Assembly: GCA_002493085.1 (NCBI GenBank) | Contig: DKXQ01000133.1 | Coordinates: forward strand, 1-9,688 | Reading direction: 5' to 3' | Origin: Lachnoclostridium sp. UBA7122 | GTDB taxonomy: Bacteria; Bacillota; Clostridia; Lachnospirales; Lachnospiraceae | DNA: 9,688 nucleotides | Made by a program: the position numbers and the translations under genes | Shown: piece by piece, positions 7,701-9,688 of the stretch | Layout of the letters: each line of letters begins with the position of its first letter | Numbering within the stretch: position 1 is the first letter of the stretch | The notes under the pieces: model-generated | What the model was told of the DNA's origin: nothing | The model's database searches: none | What the model saw: the letters and a program-made list of their open reading frames with translations, nothing else

Positions 7701-8435
7701 GCTTGTCCCCCTCCAGGTAGGCATATATGCATATACAGTTTTATCCTCAAGCCCAAGCTTTTTTCTTACTTCAAAAGCCTTTTGTCCATCCATAAAAATA
7801 CTGTTTCTTGGATAACCACTTAATGCAACTTTTCCAGTATACAGCCCATTCAGGTTATAGTCCTGCATTATAACATTTTTTGTAAATTCATTAGGATGCA
7901 TAAGATATGAAGCCTGCAAAAAATTGTGCTGTACATTGTACATAGATTCAATGCCTTTGCGCATCCTCTTGCCAAGCGTCTTTAAAGGTGTGCCATGCCA
8001 TGTCTGTAAATATACCTGCTCATCTTTTTTTATAAAGTATACTGGAAAAGAACTGTTATTAATAAGATATTTAGCTGTTGCAAGCACCTTAAGATACTGG
8101 TAGGATGATATACACACAAGCTTTACTGGTATATCATTGGCTTCAATAAACTTTTTATGTGTTTCATAATCGTCAGTATTGCTGCTGTAGTATATTTCAT
8201 ACTTAGAAGCCTCAGGACGTGAAAGCAGTTCCTTCAAAATATAAAAAGGCGAGTCAGATATGGTAGTGCCATGGAATGATTCAAACAATATGCGGTTTTC
8301 CACTACATCACAGTGTTTATAATAGCTTCCATAAAAAAACTTCATTTTAGGGGCTCTTCCAAATATCCTTCTTAAATTATTCTTTAAGACATGCAGCCCG
8401 CTCACTGCCTTCTTTTTTATTTTGTGAATAAACAT
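4731..8435 (-). CDS. Double-domain CDP-glycerol glycerophosphotransferase (TagF/TagB family)
   Basis: The 1234-residue protein should transfer glycerol-phosphate from CDP-glycerol to a growing teichoic-acid-like polymer on the inner face of the membrane. It has two complete glycerophosphotransferase domains. Domain 1 (about 40-405) shows QTWHGTP at 144-150, MPTWRG at 238-243, FHP at 279-281 and TDYSS at 316-320. Domain 2 (about 865-1230) shows QHG at 978-980, MPTWRS at 1049-1054, IHP at 1097-1099 and TDYSS at 1137-1141. The two His residues and the TDYSS block match the catalytic and CDP-binding positions known in TagF. About 430 residues between the domains are beta-rich and of unknown role. 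The N-terminus is basic and amphipathic (MFIHKIKKK), with no transmembrane helix, fitting peripheral membrane attachment. Typical single-domain TagF/TagB proteins are far shorter (about 380-750 residues). The start is supported by AAGGGA 7 nt upstream. The domains differ clearly, so a primer/polymerase split or a mixed linkage is possible. Confidence 0.92.
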   Translation of the reverse strand: MFIHKIKKKAVSGLHVLKNNLRRIFGRAPKMKFFYGSYYKHCDVVENRILFESFHGTTISDSPFYILKELLSRPEASKYEIYYSSNTDDYETHKKFIEANDIPVKLVCISSYQYLKVLATAKYLINNSSFPVYFIKKDEQVYLQTWHGTPLKTLGKRMRKGIESMYNVQHNFLQASYLMHPNEFTKNVIMQDYNLNGLYTGKVALSGYPRNSIFMDGQKAFEVRKKLGLEDKTVYAYMPTWRGTSNHSVQYGSYSRTISEMMKYLDDRMKDHQVLYVNFHPILKNAVQLGDYKHIKSFPAQVDKYEFLNSVDALVTDYSSVFFDFSVTRKPIILYMYDYDKYMKDRGMYMDITELPFVKLYDIESLSEWLVTEKILGEGYDDGSYCEKFIKYDSLDAPAKMLDLVLYGKEDGLVIEDYSENMQRPRRIIHPLKMTGKSDLEAISKYAQSNDIVQFEKRWFKNGLSIRLHDNYNDCFDYVVITNTTPRTYLEEALVKLKVKSVKDRLRERELKRTFPRLKVQPVYIRKFHAAEEGCSINNADKKSIQADLISENNKIYIDMELNSPEHIPVRFMLIDSKNRIRCVRETTKEERLEKRICEDFKEWKQNLIPSDRYLMAAEILDQSFSTKYIAIFKSQEWAKEADSLYEKFDKPEAYKAPCIVTGIGNPELKPGRKYEPGEMAILPYIRMGSRNFGICMCKPEKVVNEYTQAKVLKIKSGKSVSTVYMKMKKQEEMSIKDIVLRYRSAVSYDIPVEYSIKEDDRHYIIKAVIDFSTLPLRELYWDLRILVYKYGYEHEVRARFTGNYWKYNFYLTNRQYFAGEGHMTFPYYTKGGCLAYLYRPDSPYDAYTTKIKEMAASIIYILSKPLFKRRKIWLVYEKFCSMAQDNGYYFFKYCMENLPEEEKKDIFYVIDKNAPDYDKIKTYDDHIIQFMSFKHILYVLGSVLYVASDSRTHLYAWRCKTSLIRSKIDKRPIFFLQHGVTALKRVAPLFGKHGSSPMTYFATTSRFEQNIVVKYLDYKRSKAPMTGFTRWDVLEDAKTDDDKLILLMPTWRSWLEEVSDEDFLASGYYKNYSALLQSGRLSKLLEDNDTRMIFYIHPKFAGYLKNFKHTADNITLVPFGEEPLNEIMMKCHMLITDYSSVCWDVYYQKKPVVFYQFDYEKYDSAHGSYIDMETELFGRRAVTGKELLDEIEKCINTGFELNQKETEEHHHYFEYIDGNNSERTYVYLKEKGY

Positions 8436-8442
8436 CTTAAAT

Positions 8443-8448
8443 TCCCTT
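8443..8448 (-). promoter_or_regulatory. Ribosome binding site of the double-domain transferase gene
   Basis: AAGGGA on the minus strand sits 7 nt before the ATG at 8435, inside the 37-nt gap after the tagD stop codon. No hairpin is seen in that gap, consistent with co-transcription. Confidence 0.6.
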
Positions 8449-8472
8449 TCCGTATAAATATAATAACTATTA

Positions 8473-8862
8473 TTAATTCATACCCAAATCGCTTTTTATC
8501 TTTGTAGTAGATATGCCTTCTGTCCTTGGAAGATATATAACTTCACAATAGTCCTTAAGGAAGTCAAACTTGCCTTCCCAGTCGTGGCCCATCACAAATA
8601 TATCAATATTATTTTCTGTTACATCTTTTATCTTCTGTTCCCATGTATTTTCAGGAATTACTTTATCTACATACCTGACAGCTTCAAGAATCTGCTTTCT
8701 GTCCTCATAAGAATAGTAAGCCTTTTTTTCCTTTATGGCGTTAAACTCATCTGTAGAGATGGCAACAAGCAGGTAATCACCAAGCTCCCTTGCCCTTCTT
8801 AAAAGATTTATATGCCCTACATGCAGCAGGTCAAATGTTCCATAAGTAATTACTTTTTTCAT
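8473..8862 (-). CDS. tagD: Glycerol-3-phosphate cytidylyltransferase
   Basis: This enzyme joins CTP and sn-glycerol-3-phosphate to give CDP-glycerol and pyrophosphate, the activated donor for poly(glycerol phosphate) teichoic acids. The product is 129 residues, the same length as Bacillus subtilis TagD. It opens with the nucleotidyltransferase signature GTFDLLHVGHINLL (residues 8-21, with HxGH at 14-17) and carries the family motif RTEGISTTK at 113-121. The open frame extends 21 codons upstream to 8925, but that extension resembles no family member. The ATG at 8862 has GGAG 6 nt upstream and gives the canonical MKKVITYGTFD start. It is the first gene of the predicted unit and feeds the transferase encoded next. 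The product should be cytosolic. FAD synthetase-like and ethanolamine-phosphate cytidylyltransferases share the fold but lack this exact motif pair. Confidence 0.96.
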   Translation of the reverse strand: MKKVITYGTFDLLHVGHINLLRRARELGDYLLVAISTDEFNAIKEKKAYYSYEDRKQILEAVRYVDKVIPENTWEQKIKDVTENNIDIFVMGHDWEGKFDFLKDYCEVIYLPRTEGISTTKIKSDLGMN

Positions 8863-8868
8863 TTCAGT

Positions 8869-8872
8869 CTCC
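8869..8872 (-). promoter_or_regulatory. Ribosome binding site deciding the tagD start
   Basis: GGAG on the minus strand lies 6 nt before the ATG at 8862. It supports that start over the upstream in-frame ATG at 8874 (residues METE), which overlaps this site. Confidence 0.7.
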
Positions 8873-8915
8873 ATTTCTATACTATAATATAATAGTTTCC
8901 AGACGCATAGATTAT

Positions 8916-8944
8916 ATAATAGCACTTTTTTCTGTTTCTGTCAT
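8916..8944 (-). promoter_or_regulatory. Predicted sigma-A promoter of the tagD operon
   Basis: On the minus strand a -35 box ATGACA (8944-8939) is followed by exactly 17 bp and a -10 box TATTAT (8921-8916). TGC directly before the -10 gives an extended TGn element. Transcription would start near 8909, about 45 nt before the tagD ATG. The -35 box touches the last base of the hisC stop codon. The match is read from sequence; activity is inferred. Confidence 0.6.
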
Positions 8945-9688
8945 TATTTCAATAATATTTTTTCTAATTCAGATATAAAATATTTCATTTCGTCCTGTGT
9001 TCCTATAGAAATCCTTAAATAATTATCTATACGTGGAGAATTAAAATGCCTTACAAAAATATGTTTTTCCTTTAATTTCTTAAAAATATAACATGCCTCC
9101 ACAGAGTTATGTGTGGCAAATATAAAGTTTGTCTCTGAATCGCAGAATGAAAAACCAAGCCTTGCCAGTTCTTTCTTCGTCCACTCCCTTGTTGCTATTA
9201 TTTTTTGTGCCGTTTCTTTATAATATCCTGAATCTTCAATAGCTGCCCTGCCTATTGCTACAGAAAGCCTCGTCATAGGGTAGCTGTTAAAAGAAAACCT
9301 CACATCATCCATAGCCTTTATAAGTTCTGCATTTCCCATAGCATAGCCTATGCGCATGCCCGCCAGTGAGCGTGATTTAGAAAATGTCTGGACTATAAGC
9401 ACATTGTCATAAGATTCTGCCAGATGCAGGGCTGTTTTGCCACTAAAATCTATATACGCTTCATCTATTATTACAACAACATCACGGTTATGCTCTATCA
9501 CATCCCTTAAAAAGCTTTCACTCTGGTTTATGCCTGTAGGCGCATTTGGATTAGCTATAACAATGCCGCCATTGTCACAATAGTAGTCTTCTGCTTTTAT
9601 ATTAAATTTTTCATCAAGTTCTGGTCTTTTATATGGTATATTAAACAGATTAGCCCATACATCATAAAATGAATATGTTATATCTGGA
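8944..9688 (-). CDS. hisC: Histidinol-phosphate aminotransferase, C-terminal part (5' end outside window)
   Basis: This is a PLP-dependent fold-type I aminotransferase; HisC converts imidazole-acetol phosphate plus glutamate to histidinol phosphate in histidine synthesis. The frame is open to the window edge and gives 247 residues. Full-length HisC has about 350, so roughly 100 N-terminal residues are missing. An internal GTG at 9501 is not the start, since conserved sequence continues upstream. Visible motifs, numbered from the edge, are TYSFYDVW at 4-11, ANPNAPTG at 45-52, the PLP-nitrogen Asp in DEAYIDF at 75-81, the Schiff-base Lys104 in TFSKSRSLAG, R112 in MRIGY, and the C-terminal substrate Arg in YLRISIGT. 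No other his gene is in view. An aminotransferase of a surface-polymer locus, or one fused to a nucleotidyltransferase, cannot be ruled out without the missing N-terminus. Confidence 0.88.
   Translation of the reverse strand, partial: PDITYSFYDVWANLFNIPYKRPELDEKFNIKAEDYYCDNGGIVIANPNAPTGINQSESFLRDVIEHNRDVVVIIDEAYIDFSGKTALHLAESYDNVLIVQTFSKSRSLAGMRIGYAMGNAELIKAMDDVRFSFNSYPMTRLSVAIGRAAIEDSGYYKETAQKIIATREWTKKELARLGFSFCDSETNFIFATHNSVEACYIFKKLKEKHIFVRHFNSPRIDNYLRISIGTQDEMKYFISELEKILLK

Noticed and set aside
8880..8897. AT-rich imperfect dyad (ACTAT, 6-nt centre, ATAGT) between the tagD promoter and start codon.
   Set aside because: Five-base arms in very AT-rich DNA are expected by chance; there is no T-run or second copy to support an operator or terminator.
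8863..8925. Upstream extension of the tagD frame by 21 codons.
   Set aside because: The extension covers the predicted transcription start region, its ATG has no good ribosome site, and the canonical family N-terminus begins at 8862.
1..9688. Search for CRISPR arrays, tRNA/rRNA genes, insertion sequences and phage features.
   Set aside because: No regularly spaced direct repeats, transposase or integrase motifs, terminal inverted repeats or RNA gene signatures were seen; genes fill almost the whole window.

Overview
The window looks like a piece of a low-GC Gram-positive chromosome, most likely a member of Clostridia in the Lachnospiraceae range. The clues are AT-rich coding sequence throughout, strong AGGAGG-type ribosome binding sites, CDP-glycerol (teichoic-acid type) polymer genes, a very large secreted protein with bacterial Ig-like repeats, and a HisC of the clostridial/streptococcal type. 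The taxon is inferred from gene style only; no marker gene is present.

All five genes lie on the minus strand, so transcription runs from high to low coordinates. In that order they are: the C-terminal 247 residues of a histidinol-phosphate aminotransferase (8944-9688, cut by the window edge); a 129-residue glycerol-3-phosphate cytidylyltransferase, TagD (8473-8862); a 1234-residue double-headed CDP-glycerol glycerophosphotransferase of the TagF/TagB family (4731-8435); a 1253-residue secreted 5'-nucleotidase / 2',3'-cyclic phosphodiesterase-like protein with Ig-like repeats and a polylysine tail (965-4726); and a TrmH/SpoU-family RNA 2'-O-methyltransferase (84-875).

The three central genes appear to form one self-contained transcription unit. 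A good sigma-A-type promoter (ATGACA, 17 bp, TATTAT with an extended TG) overlaps the hisC stop codon just upstream of tagD. The next gaps are 37 nt and 4 nt, and a 15-bp perfect hairpin with a T-run follows the nucleotidase gene. TagD would make CDP-glycerol in the cytoplasm. The two-domain transferase would use it at the membrane to build a poly(glycerol phosphate)-like surface polymer. The nucleotidase would be exported to the same surface, where its basic C-terminus could bind the anionic polymer.

The most interesting points are the double active-site architecture of the transferase with its roughly 400-residue beta-rich middle, and its tight coupling to a surface phosphoesterase that has no LPXTG anchor but ends in a strongly basic tail. 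No mobile element, CRISPR array, tRNA or rRNA is visible, and there is no gene-free stretch longer than 100 bases.
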